9,020 nt of DNA from Pseudomonadota bacterium (GCA_023430845.1 JAEYYJ010000389.1:1-9020); one strand, 5' to 3'; numbered from the stretch's first letter, positions 1-6,624 are shown. The notes: generated by a model from the sequence alone, not told the origin. Numbers and translations are program-made.

Positions 1-68
1 ATATTCTTGAGCGGCAGATTGAGCCTGACAGATTGCTTCAGCGCATTTTCGTTTCCAACGACGGTCAT
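1..68 (-). CDS. Possible 5' end of an unrecognised gene, cut by the window edge
   Basis: An open minus-strand frame begins at the ATG at 68-66 and runs to the left edge with no stop. Only 22 codons are visible, reading MTVVGNENALKQSVRLNLPL and onward. A GAGG element lies 9 bases before the ATG, and a GTG at 74 in the same frame is an alternative start. The layout would make this gene divergent from the exported-protein gene at 170, with about 100 bases between the two for promoters. The visible residues match no family I recognise, and such a short open frame could be chance. Confidence 0.35.
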   Translation of the reverse strand, partial: MTVVGNENALKQSVRLNLPLKN

Positions 69-103
69 CTGCACCCGCCTCAGCGTCCGCGGCTCGCCCC
101 ATC

Positions 104-120
104 CTTTACGGTCGATAAAG
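104..120. promoter_or_regulatory. Short inverted repeat in a presumed divergent promoter region
   Basis: CTTTA (104-108) and TAAAG (116-120) are exact inverted arms around a 7-base spacer. The site lies between the possible minus-strand start at 68 and the plus-strand start at 170, where an operator would be expected. Five-base arms are short enough to occur by chance. I see no well-formed -35/-10 pair close by. Confidence 0.2.
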
Positions 121-134
121 AGATTTGCCGTAGC

Positions 135-169
135 GTGACACGGCTAACTGCGTGCCGAGGGAGTGTCAC
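135..169 (+). promoter_or_regulatory. Inverted repeat enclosing the ribosome-binding site of the exported-protein gene
   Basis: GTGACAC (135-141) is exactly complementary to GTGTCAC (163-169), which abuts the ATG at 170. GGC (142-144) can pair with GCC (154-156) inside, leaving the Shine-Dalgarno-like AGGGAG (158-163) in an asymmetric bulge whose last base is paired. If this forms in the mRNA it could limit ribosome access. No comparison with homologues was possible, so a regulatory role is inference. Confidence 0.3.
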
Positions 170-655
170 ATGTCCTGGCGTCTGGTGCTGACGGCGGTTG
201 TCCGTGTCGGTTTGGTCATCTTCGTTGCTCTTTCCGGAATGGCTTTCAGCATTTCCGATGCGGAGGCGCGGCGCGGCGGCAAAGTCCGCGCGAGCAAGGA
301 CCACTCGTCGAGCCAGGACGGCGCGACGTCTCAGCGCAAATCGCACGACGAGCAGCACCACGACGGACAAGGCGCCGACAGCTCCAGCGGCACATCGGGC
401 GTAACGTACGTCCCCCGCGTTCGCAGCCGAGAGGCTGCGCGTGGCGCCGAGACTGCAAGCGACGCAGAGGATCCGACGAGCCCGAAGGGGCTGCCCCGCA
501 ATCGTGTTCAGACGGTAAAGCCGGTCGAGGATCTCGACGTCGCCGGCTGCCCCACAGGCATGATCTGTACGGTCTGCCTCGCCGGCTGCCAGGGCGAGAT
601 CGGCAGCATCGTCGACGCTCAGATGAAAACCCCTATCCCGCGGCCTCGCCGCTAA
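170..655 (+). CDS. Exported protein of unknown function with C-terminal four-Cys cluster
   Basis: I do not recognise the family. From the ATG at 170 the product has 161 aa. This start is preferred over the GTG at 152 because AGGGAG lies 6 bases before it and the protein then opens with a clean signal peptide: MSWR, a hydrophobic stretch at about 5-28, and a likely signal peptidase I site after A-E-A (residue 33). No lipobox cysteine is seen. Residues 34-115 are polar, rich in Ser, Gly, His, Asp and Arg, and probably disordered. The C-terminus has CPTGMICTVCLAGC (C127, C133, C136, C140; spacing C-x5-C-x2-C-x3-C), followed by a Pro/Arg-rich tail. Four close cysteines in an exported protein suggest two disulfides or a metal site; this is inference. 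The gene converges on the mutase gene with 21 bases between their stops and no visible hairpin. Confidence 0.72.
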   Translation: MSWRLVLTAVVRVGLVIFVALSGMAFSISDAEARRGGKVRASKDHSSSQDGATSQRKSHDEQHHDGQGADSSSGTSGVTYVPRVRSREAARGAETASDAEDPTSPKGLPRNRVQTVKPVEDLDVAGCPTGMICTVCLAGCQGEIGSIVDAQMKTPIPRPRR

Positions 656-676
656 GCAGGCACATCTTCGCCGCGT

Positions 677-2839
677 CTACTCCGCCGCGACCTTGGGCGC
701 GTAACCCAGCGCGACATTGAGCTTCTCAAGAAGGTCGGCGGCAGCCTCGGGGATGTTCGTGCCGGGGCCGAACACAGCCTTTGCGCCTGCCTCGTATAGA
801 GCCGGGTAGTCGGCGGGTGGAATGACACCGCCGATCACGATCATGATGTCACCGCGGCCCTCCGCCTCGAGCGCCGCACGCAGCTCCGGCGCTAGTGTCA
901 AATGTCCCGCCGCAAGCGACGACACGCCGACAATGTGCACATCATTCTCGACGGCCTGGCGCGCGACCTCTTCCGGCGTCGAGAACAGTGGCCCGATGTC
1001 GACGTCGAACCCGAGATCGGCGAATGCGGTGGCGATCACCTTCTGGCCGCGATCGTGGCCGTCCTGGCCCATCTTGGCGATCAGAATGCGCGGGCGGCGC
1101 CCGTCGTTGCGCTCGAAATTCTCGACGAGACCCTGCACCTTGCCGAGAGCGCTCGCCATGGCACTCGCCTCCGATCGATAGACCCCCGACACGGCGCGGA
1201 TCTCCGCGCGATGACGGCCGTAGACCACCTCAAGCGCATCGGAGATTTCGCCGACCGTCGCCTTTGCGCGCGCGGCCTTGACGGCGAGATCGAGCAGATT
1301 GGCACTGCCCTTGGCGCCTTCAGTCAACGCATCGAGCGCTGCTGAAACTTCCGCCGCATCGCGCTCACCCTTGAGGCGTGCGAGCTTGGCGAGTTGCTGC
1401 TCGCGCACCTTGGCATTGTCGACCTTCAAGATGTCGATCTCGGCCTCGTTCGCGACGCGGAACTTGTTGACGCCGACGATCGTCTGACGGCCCGAGTCGA
1501 TCCGCGCCTGCGTGCGTGCGGCCGCTTCCTCGATGCGCATTTTCGGAATGCCGGCCGCGATGGCCTTGGCCATGCCGCCTAGCCGCTCGACTTCCTCGAT
1601 GTGCTGCCATGCCTTCTCGGCAAGCTCGTAGGTGAGCCGCTCGACGTAGTAGCTGCCGCCCCAGAGATCGGCGGTGCGCGTGGTGCCGCTCTCCTGTTGC
1701 AGCACAAGTTGCGTGTTGCGCGCGATGCGAGCCGAGAAGTCGGTCGGCAGCGCGATGGCTTCGTCGAGGGCGTTCGTGTGCAGTGACTGCGTATGACCCT
1801 GGGTCGCCGCCATCGCCTCGATGCATGTGCGCGTAACATTGTTGAATACGTCCTGCGCCGTGAGGCTCCAGCCCGATGTCTGGCTGTGCGTGCGCAGCGA
1901 GAGCGAGCGCTCGTCCTTGGGCGAGAACTCCGACTTGATGAGACGCGCCCAGAGCAGACGCGCCGCGCGCATCTTGGCGATCTCCATGAAGAAGTTCATG
2001 CCGATCGCCCAGAAGAACGAGAGCCGCGGGGCGAACTTGTCGATGTCGAGGCCGGCGGCAACGCCCGCGCGCGCGTACTCGACGCCATCCGCGAGCGTAT
2101 ACGCGAGTTCGAGGTCCGCCGTCGCACCGGCTTCCTGCATGTGATAGCCGGAGATCGAAATCGAATTGAACTTCGGCATGTTCGCGCTGGTGTAGCCGAA
2201 GATATCCGAGATGATCCGCATGGAGGGCGCCGGCGGATAGATGTAGGTGTTGCGGACCATGAACTCCTTGAGGATGTCGTTCTGGATGGTCCCCGAGAGT
2301 TTCGAGATCGGCACACCCTGCTCCTCACCCGCCACGATGAAGAGGGCGAGCACGGGCAGAACGGCACCGTTCATGGTCATGGAGACCGACATCTGCGAGA
2401 GGTCGATACCGTCCATCAGCGTGCGCATGTCGTAGATCGAATCGATCGCGACGCCGGCCATGCCGACATCGCCCTTCACGCGCGGATGATCGCTGTCGTA
2501 TCCGCGGTGCGTGGCAAGATCGAAGGCGACCGAGAGGCCCTTCTGACCCGCCGCGATATTGCGCCGGTAGAAGGCATTGCTCTCCTCAGCCGTCGAGAAG
2601 CCGGCGTACTGGCGGATCGTCCACGGCTGCGTGACGTACATGGTCGGGTACGGGCCGCGCAGGAATGGCGCGATGCCGGGCAGAGTATCGACGAAATCGA
2701 GCCCCGCGGTATCGGTACCCGTGTACACCGACTTGAGCGCGATGCCCTCGGGCGTCTCGAAGGTCGCGGCCGGTGGGGCCGCCGGAGGTTGAGACGGCGT
2801 GCCGAGCTCGACGGTCGTGAAGTCCGGTATTCTGCTCAT
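677..2839 (-). CDS. scpA: Methylmalonyl-CoA mutase, B12-dependent (large-subunit type)
   Basis: It interconverts (R)-methylmalonyl-CoA and succinyl-CoA in the cytosol using adenosylcobalamin, linking propionyl-CoA breakdown or the ethylmalonyl-CoA pathway to the TCA cycle. At 720 aa it has the full length of the catalytic chain. The TIM-barrel domain (about 25-560) carries [13 protein letters not shown] with Y78, [11 protein letters not shown] with Q186, R196, and GYHMQEAGA with Y232/H233; all sit 11 residues before the Propionibacterium Y89, Q197, R207 and H244. The C-terminal cobalamin domain (about 583-720) has DGHDRG (D593-x-H595-x2-G598, lower axial His), SSL (640-642) and GG (670-671). 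The start has GAGG 7 bases upstream. No small subunit, meaB chaperone, epimerase or propionyl-CoA carboxylase gene lies in the window, as expected for a homodimeric enzyme with dispersed partners. Such genes are also named mcmA, mutB or bhbA. Confidence 0.97.
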   Translation of the reverse strand: MSRIPDFTTVELGTPSQPPAAPPAATFETPEGIALKSVYTGTDTAGLDFVDTLPGIAPFLRGPYPTMYVTQPWTIRQYAGFSTAEESNAFYRRNIAAGQKGLSVAFDLATHRGYDSDHPRVKGDVGMAGVAIDSIYDMRTLMDGIDLSQMSVSMTMNGAVLPVLALFIVAGEEQGVPISKLSGTIQNDILKEFMVRNTYIYPPAPSMRIISDIFGYTSANMPKFNSISISGYHMQEAGATADLELAYTLADGVEYARAGVAAGLDIDKFAPRLSFFWAIGMNFFMEIAKMRAARLLWARLIKSEFSPKDERSLSLRTHSQTSGWSLTAQDVFNNVTRTCIEAMAATQGHTQSLHTNALDEAIALPTDFSARIARNTQLVLQQESGTTRTADLWGGSYYVERLTYELAEKAWQHIEEVERLGGMAKAIAAGIPKMRIEEAAARTQARIDSGRQTIVGVNKFRVANEAEIDILKVDNAKVREQQLAKLARLKGERDAAEVSAALDALTEGAKGSANLLDLAVKAARAKATVGEISDALEVVYGRHRAEIRAVSGVYRSEASAMASALGKVQGLVENFERNDGRRPRILIAKMGQDGHDRGQKVIATAFADLGFDVDIGPLFSTPEEVARQAVENDVHIVGVSSLAAGHLTLAPELRAALEAEGRGDIMIVIGGVIPPADYPALYEAGAKAVFGPGTNIPEAAADLLEKLNVALGYAPKVAAE

Positions 2840-2883
2840 GCTGCGGCCTCGGCGAAGGAAGCGCTGACCAACCCCGCAGCCGG

Positions 2884-2902
2884 GGCGACAAAGTCTGTCG
2901 CC
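2884..2902. promoter_or_regulatory. 7-bp inverted repeat in the mutase leader
   Basis: GGCGACA (2884-2890) and TGTCGCC (2896-2902) are perfect arms around a 5-base spacer. The repeat lies 45-63 bases before the mutase ATG, downstream of the candidate promoter at 2949-2977. It has no T-tract on the minus strand, so it does not look like an intrinsic terminator. It could be an operator or a leader-RNA hairpin; its function is unknown. Confidence 0.3.
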
Positions 2903-2948
2903 GGACAGTTCAGGGTGCGTCGCTGCTTAACCAATCAAATTCCACTGT

Positions 2949-2977
2949 AAAATCGCGCCAACGGGCGGCCGGGTCAA
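2949..2977 (-). promoter_or_regulatory. Candidate sigma-70-type promoter for the mutase gene
   Basis: On the minus strand TTGACC (2977-2972) is followed after 17 bases by GATTTT (2954-2949). The -35 is 5/6 to consensus and the -10 about 3/6. This would give a leader of roughly 100 bases. The -35 lies inside the small palindrome GGGTCAACCC (2971-2980), which is flanked by two copies of GGGCGGCC (2963-2970 and 2985-2992) 22 bases apart. Such symmetry around a -35 is compatible with a regulator site. This is prediction only. Confidence 0.35.
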
Positions 2978-3052
2978 CCCCGTAGGGCGGCCAGCCAGCC
3001 TGCGCGGATCGCGGGCTTCAGGCCATCCATTCTCGTCGCCGGTCGTCGGGGC

Positions 3053-3541
3053 TCAAACTTTCTCGCCTCCAACCCAGCGGTAGCGGAAATCGCAGTGACT
3101 CGCGCCCTGCATGATGGTCTGGGTCCGCTCCATTTTCAGGCGCGGGTCGTAGCCTTCGCAGAAGGTCCCATCTCGCTGACAGGAAAGCAGGTGGCCGATC
3201 TCGCCGAGGCCCATCTCGCGGTACATCTCGGCATAACGGCAGCGCGTGACATTGAAATCGAATTCGGTATCGCTTTCGTGCAGCGTCTCGGTCCTCAGCG
3301 CATCGCCCATCCGCCACTGCGCCTGGCGATCGATAAATGTGCGCATGGACGTCTCGCCACCGGGCTCGGACGCTGCGAGCTGACGCGCCTGCTCGATCGA
3401 TGAGCGCCGCACGGCTTCGGCGATCGCACTCGCCGCGGCCTCCTTGCCGTGGCTCTGCGCCAGTGTGTCATAGACATGCTTGAGGATTGTCGCCTCGATC
3501 CGGCGGCGCTCGAGCATTGGCAGGCTGTCGGCCATCGTCAT
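3053..3541 (-). CDS. L-2-amino-thiazoline-4-carboxylic acid (ATC) hydrolase family protein
   Basis: The 162-aa product is cytosolic, with no signal peptide or membrane segment. Its C-terminal half matches my recall of the ATC hydrolase family (Pfam ATC_hydrolase): FNVTRCRYAEMY (96-107, C101), HLLSCQRD (117-124, C121/R123/D124), a further Cys at 128, and RTQTIMQGASHCDFRY (139-154, C150/D151). The founding Pseudomonas enzyme opens the ring of L-ATC to give N-carbamoyl-L-cysteine during cysteine formation. Most relatives are uncharacterised, and no ATC racemase or N-carbamoylcysteine amidase is visible here, so the substrate is uncertain. The N-terminal half (8-75) looks helical. The ATG at 3541 is chosen over the one at 3535 because GGAG lies 6 bases before it. 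The mutase gene follows on the same strand after 213 bases that carry their own candidate promoter, so co-transcription is uncertain. Confidence 0.8.
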   Translation of the reverse strand: MTMADSLPMLERRRIEATILKHVYDTLAQSHGKEAAASAIAEAVRRSSIEQARQLAASEPGGETSMRTFIDRQAQWRMGDALRTETLHESDTEFDFNVTRCRYAEMYREMGLGEIGHLLSCQRDGTFCEGYDPRLKMERTQTIMQGASHCDFRYRWVGGEKV

Positions 3542-3579
3542 CGCACTCTCCCAAGCATTTTCATCGACATATCCTATCC

Positions 3580-3639
3580 GGACGGCCGCAACCGTCCAGC
3601 ACGCGGATCATGGCTACCGGGAACAGGCGCACACCCGGT
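3580..3639. promoter_or_regulatory. Two inverted repeats in the divergent promoter region
   Basis: Between the ATC-hydrolase-family gene (minus) and the M48 protease gene (plus) lie GGACGG (3580-3585) / CCGTCC (3592-3597) with a 6-base spacer, and ACCGGG (3616-3621) / CCCGGT (3634-3639) with a 12-base spacer. Both pairs are exact. The second ends 3 bases before the candidate -35 of the protease promoter. They are plausible regulator sites, but six-base GC-rich arms can arise by chance in DNA of this composition. Confidence 0.3.
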
Positions 3640-3642
3640 GCG

Positions 3643-3671
3643 TTGACCCTCGTCCGGCGTCTCATTAACTT
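3643..3671 (+). promoter_or_regulatory. Candidate sigma-70-type promoter for the M48-dsbA unit
   Basis: TTGACC (3643-3648) and TAACTT (3666-3671) are separated by 17 bases. The -35 is 5/6 to consensus; the -10 is weaker but keeps the first TA and final T. It lies about 45 bases upstream of the protease start in a divergent intergenic region where a promoter is required. Confidence 0.42.
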
Positions 3672-3716
3672 TGCCTGCAGCATATTGGGGTCACAGAGGC
3701 GAGCCATAGATCCTCC

Positions 3717-5012
3717 ATGACGAATCACCCGAAATTCCGGGCCTGGCAGAGCGGACTGGCAGCAGCAGCCCTCGCGCTGGCTGTGGCCCTCTGCGCGACC
3801 GCGCGCCCCGCACAATCCCAGAGCCTGAGCTTCATTCGCGATACCGAGATCGAGCAGCTCCTAAGTGACTATGCTCAACCGATCTTCCGCGCGGCGGGCC
3901 TGGGCACGGGTCGCATCACTATGCGAATCATCCGGCACGAGGCCTTCAACGCCTTCGTGCTCGACGGTCGCAACGTGTTCATCCACACCGGCGCTCTCCA
4001 GGTATCGGAGACGCCCAATCAGGTCATCGGCGTCATCGCGCACGAGGCGGGACACATCGCCAACGCGCATCTCTCCGATCTGCGCTCGAAAATCGCCGCC
4101 GATCCCACGCGTGGCTTTCTGTCGCAGTTCCTCTTCGTCGGGGTGATGCTCGGTCAGATGCGAGGTAACGAGCTCGTCGCCGATCAGGCGGGAATGCGCT
4201 ACCTCAATGCGACTAAGCAGTCCACGCGCGGCATGATCGAGACCTTCGAGCGTTTCGCTCAAGAGGAGACCTTCACGCTACAGCGCACGCCACAGAGCCT
4301 GTTTGCGCGCACGCATCCGTTCGCCGCGGACCGCCTCACGCAGATCCGCCGAGCGGCCCAGGCGAGCCCCCACTGGAATGCCCGCGACCCCGCGCCGCTT
4401 CAGCTCCGCCATGACATGATGCGGGCGAAGATTTCGGGCTACCTCGATCGCCCGCAAATCGTCTTCAATCGCTACCCGCAGTCCGATCAGTCGCTGCCGG
4501 CGCGTTACGGGCGTGCCATCGGCACATACTTCATGAGCGGCGCGGATCGCGCGATCCCGCTCGTCGATGCACTCATCAAAGAGCAGCCGAACAATCCGTA
4601 TTTTCACGAGGTCAAAGCCGACTTCCTCATGCGCTCCGGGAAGTCGCGCGAAGCCGTGCCGATCCTGAGGCGTGCGGTCCAGCTCGCAGGCGCTAACGCC
4701 CCCTTGATCAGCGTTCGCCTGGCCCAGGCCATGGTCACTGCCGATGACCGCAATATCGACGAGATCATCAGTCTTGCCCGCAGATCACTGATCCAGGATC
4801 CCAATCCTCAGGCGTACAGGGTCCTTGCCAACGCATTCTACAAGCAGAACCGCCTGCCGGAGGCCGACCTGTCGACTGCCGAGGCACTTTTTCTCGAAGG
4901 CGACCTCAAACAGGCCCAGATTTTCGCCAAACGTGCCCAGCCGCGTCTCAAGAGCGGGTCACCCAACTGGATCCGAGCTGGCGATATCGTGAGTTTCAAA
5001 ATTCCCGGCTGA
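3717..5012 (+). CDS. Periplasmic M48 family metalloprotease with TPR-like repeats (BepA-like)
   Basis: The product (431 aa) is a zinc endopeptidase, probably acting in the periplasm on outer-membrane proteins as E. coli BepA does. The N-terminus is a signal peptide (hydrophobic 12-27; possible cleavage near A-Q-S, 32-34); C26 is not in a lipobox. The M48 domain follows: a helix at 37-60, HEAGH at 109-113 (zinc ligands H109/H113, catalytic E110), and ELVADQAG at 152-159 giving the third ligand E152. THPF at 199-202 places H200 where BepA has its regulatory His246 loop. Residues about 255-405 are helical repeats of TPR type, for example 294-325. Only 39 residues separate H113 from E152, about 20 fewer than I recall for BepA. 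No strong Shine-Dalgarno precedes the ATG: GAGG at 3696-3699 is 17 bases away. The DsbA-like gene follows after 42 bases, so the two are probably co-transcribed. Confidence 0.9.
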   Translation: MTNHPKFRAWQSGLAAAALALAVALCATARPAQSQSLSFIRDTEIEQLLSDYAQPIFRAAGLGTGRITMRIIRHEAFNAFVLDGRNVFIHTGALQVSETPNQVIGVIAHEAGHIANAHLSDLRSKIAADPTRGFLSQFLFVGVMLGQMRGNELVADQAGMRYLNATKQSTRGMIETFERFAQEETFTLQRTPQSLFARTHPFAADRLTQIRRAAQASPHWNARDPAPLQLRHDMMRAKISGYLDRPQIVFNRYPQSDQSLPARYGRAIGTYFMSGADRAIPLVDALIKEQPNNPYFHEVKADFLMRSGKSREAVPILRRAVQLAGANAPLISVRLAQAMVTADDRNIDEIISLARRSLIQDPNPQAYRVLANAFYKQNRLPEADLSTAEALFLEGDLKQAQIFAKRAQPRLKSGSPNWIRAGDIVSFKIPG

Positions 5013-5040
5013 AGCTATAACCGAGCCCTGCTGGACGCCT

Positions 5041-5045
5041 AGGAG
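5041..5045 (+). promoter_or_regulatory. Ribosome-binding site of the DsbA-like gene
   Basis: AGGAG lies 9 bases before the ATG at 5055 in the 42-base gap after the protease stop. It supports this start, and it suggests independent translation initiation within a shared transcript. Confidence 0.6.
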
Positions 5046-5054
5046 CGCTTCTCT

Positions 5055-5903
5055 ATGACCACTTTCCTGCGCGGCAAAGGTCGCCGCCTGACCAGCCTTG
5101 CCGCATTGGCCATGGCTGCTGCCTTGCTTTCGCCTGTGACTGCACCATTGGCGGAGACGCCGATCCGCCTCGCCCAGGCCGCGACACCCGAGGCCGGCGC
5201 GAAAGCTTCTGATACCTTCTCGCCCGAGCAGAAGAAGGCCATCGAGGCGATCATCAAGGACTATCTGATCGCGAATCCCGAGGTTTTCCTCGAGGTGCAG
5301 AGCGCGCTCGAAGCCCGCATGGAGGAAATCCAGGCGAAGCGTCTGCAGGTGGCGATACAGGCGCAGGCGGAGGAAATCTACCGCAGCCCCGGCGCCCCTG
5401 TTGCCGGCAACGCGCAGGGTGACGTCACGGTCGTCGAGTTCTTCGACTACAATTGCGGCTATTGCAAACGCGCCTTCACCGACCTCGCCAAAGTGATCGA
5501 GAAGGATACGAAGGTGAAGCTCGTCCTGAAGGAGCTGCCGATCCTCTCGAAAGGCTCCGAGGAAGCGGCGCGCGTGGCCCTCGCGGCCAAGGCGCAGGGC
5601 AAGTACTGGGAAGTGCATCGCGCCCTTCTGACGATGCGCGGCCAGGCCAATGAGCAGACCGCTCTTGCCGCCGCCGAGAAGGCCGGCCTCGACATGGCCA
5701 AGCTGAAGGCCGACATGAAGAGCGATGCGGTGACGCAAGAGATTGGCCGCGTGCGCGAGCTGGCGCAGTCGATGGGCATCCAGGGAACACCGCACTTCCT
5801 TGTCGGCGATCGCGCTATCGCAGGTGCTCCGCAGAACCTTCAGGAGATCATGGGGCAGCACATCGCCGACATCCGCAAGGAAGGCGGTTGCAAGGTCTGC
5901 TGA
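5055..5903 (+). CDS. DsbA family periplasmic thiol-disulfide protein (ScsC/Com1-like)
   Basis: The 282-aa product is an exported thioredoxin-fold protein that makes or reshuffles disulfides in envelope proteins. It has a signal peptide (RGKGRR, then hydrophobic 13-28; possible cleavage after P-L-A, residue 33). Residues about 54-110 are helical, beginning FSPEQKKAIEAIIKDYL and continuing IANPEV; this resembles the ScsC N-terminal domain, which in other bacteria makes dimers or trimers and favours isomerase activity. The thioredoxin-like domain starts near 122, with the active site FDYNCGYCKRAF (C134/C137) and the cis-Pro loop GTPHFLVG (P246). The last four residues are CKVC (C279, C282), a second CxxC whose role is unknown. 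Oxidase versus isomerase cannot be settled from sequence; no dsbB or scsB is in the window. It sits 42 bases behind the BepA-like protease gene, and a GC hairpin follows the stop. Confidence 0.92.
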   Translation: MTTFLRGKGRRLTSLAALAMAAALLSPVTAPLAETPIRLAQAATPEAGAKASDTFSPEQKKAIEAIIKDYLIANPEVFLEVQSALEARMEEIQAKRLQVAIQAQAEEIYRSPGAPVAGNAQGDVTVVEFFDYNCGYCKRAFTDLAKVIEKDTKVKLVLKELPILSKGSEEAARVALAAKAQGKYWEVHRALLTMRGQANEQTALAAAEKAGLDMAKLKADMKSDAVTQEIGRVRELAQSMGIQGTPHFLVGDRAIAGAPQNLQEIMGQHIADIRKEGGCKVC

Positions 5904-5935
5904 GCGGCGTTTAGCCAACTGACGATGTTCTATAG

Positions 5936-5963
5936 GCCCGCGCGTGCGCTTCGCCGCGCGGGC
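5936..5963 (+). terminator. Hairpin after the DsbA-like gene, probable terminator or attenuator
   Basis: GCCCGCGCG (5936-5944) pairs perfectly with CGCGCGGGC (5955-5963). The 10-base loop can pair further (GCG 5946-5948 with CGC 5952-5954). It starts 33 bases after the stop codon. The tail is TTCGACTT rather than a run of T, so intrinsic termination may be incomplete. It separates the envelope unit from aroQ-accB-accC. Confidence 0.55.
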
Positions 5964-6171
5964 TTCGACTTGCATAGGCTGCCGCCGCGCCGCCGTATGG
6001 GGGCTGACCATGCGCCAGACGGCCTCCGGCGCTCCACAGCCTGCTCTATCGCACTGCCGAATTAGCTGGTAGACGAACGCTGGTTCTAACGAGAATGCAA
6101 TGTGCTGAGCGCCGCCGAGGCAGGCCCCGACGGCGGCTGGTGCGAGGAACGGGCAATATAGAGGCGAGGGA
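5964..6171. other. Intergenic region before aroQ with no gene found
   Basis: This 208-base stretch holds the leader and probably the promoter of aroQ-accB-accC, but I see no -35/-10 pair good enough to call. TTCTAACGAGAA (6083-6094) is a small inverted repeat. A 20-codon frame from the ATG at 6010 to the TAG at 6070-6072 lacks a proper ribosome-binding site, and I do not call it a gene. GAGG (6161-6164), 7 bases before the aroQ ATG, is the likely ribosome-binding site. Confidence 0.5.
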
Positions 6172-6624
6172 ATGGTGAAGCCGGTCTATGTGCTGAACGG
6201 ACCGAACCTGAACATGCTGGGGCTACGCCAGCCGGAAATCTATGGCTCGGATACCCTGGACGACGTCCGCCGGATGGTCGAGGACCACGCCCGCGGCCTC
6301 GGCCTGACCGTGAGCTTCCGCCAGACCAATAGCGAAGGCGAGCTCGTCACCTGGATTCAGGAAGCACGCACAGCGGCAAGCGGCATCCTCCTCAACGCCG
6401 GCGCCTATACGCACACGTCCGTTGCCATCCTCGACGCGCTCACCGCCGCCGAGCTGCCCGTCGTCGAGGTTCACCTCTCCAACATCTTCAGCCGCGAGCC
6501 CTTCCGGCACCACTCGTATGTTTCGCCGGCGGCATTCGGCGTCCTCTGCGGTTTCGGCCCCAAGGGCTATCTTCTCGCGCTCGACGGATTGCACGCGCGC
6601 CTCAGCGCTGCCGTGAAAAGCTGA
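6172..6624 (+). CDS. aroQ: Type II 3-dehydroquinate dehydratase
   Basis: It dehydrates 3-dehydroquinate to 3-dehydroshikimate, the third step of the shikimate pathway to aromatic amino acids and folate; it is cytosolic, and the family forms a dodecamer. At 150 aa it has the usual length. The whole active site is present and falls at the same numbers as the Mycobacterium tuberculosis enzyme: N12 in [11 protein letters not shown]19 and Y24 in the mobile lid (LRQPEIYG), N75 and H81 in [10 protein letters not shown]88, H101 in VEVHLSNIF, and R112. Y24 is the catalytic base and H101 the general acid. GAGG lies 7 bases before the ATG. accB follows after 38 bases. The aroQ-accB-accC order is also known from Pseudomonas and other proteobacteria, probably as a housekeeping operon. 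Confidence 0.97.
   Translation: MVKPVYVLNGPNLNMLGLRQPEIYGSDTLDDVRRMVEDHARGLGLTVSFRQTNSEGELVTWIQEARTAASGILLNAGAYTHTSVAILDALTAAELPVVEVHLSNIFSREPFRHHSYVSPAAFGVLCGFGPKGYLLALDGLHARLSAAVKS

Noticed and set aside
163..720. 185-codon plus-strand frame overlapping the exported-protein gene
   Set aside because: Its product is extremely Arg/Pro-rich with no signal peptide. The frame starting at 170 has a ribosome-binding site and a coherent signal peptide.
677..2839. Gln at position 71 where the Propionibacterium mutase has Arg82
   Set aside because: From memory the QPWTIRQY form is common in alphaproteobacterial mutases, so it is a normal variant and not a lost function.
1793..2950. 385-codon plus-strand open frame antisense to the mutase gene
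   Set aside because: It lies almost wholly opposite a full-length gene with all catalytic residues. Its Arg/Glu/His-rich content is typical of antisense reading of GC-rich codons, and it has no family motif.
2840..2960. Cobalamin riboswitch before the mutase gene
   Set aside because: The leader is too short, and I could not find the conserved B12-box core.
3740..3820. Lipoprotein signal in the M48 protease (C26)
   Set aside because: The residues before C26 (VAL) do not fit a lipobox, which needs Gly, Ala or Ser at -1. A signal peptidase I site fits better.
4959..6011. 350-codon minus-strand open frame across the DsbA-like gene
   Set aside because: It is a shadow of the real plus-strand gene, with skewed composition (Arg, Leu, Gly, His), no recognisable domain, and an overlap with the end of the protease gene.
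6010..6072. Possible 20-residue leader peptide upstream of aroQ
   Set aside because: There is no proper Shine-Dalgarno, no run of regulatory codons and no paired alternative hairpins around it.
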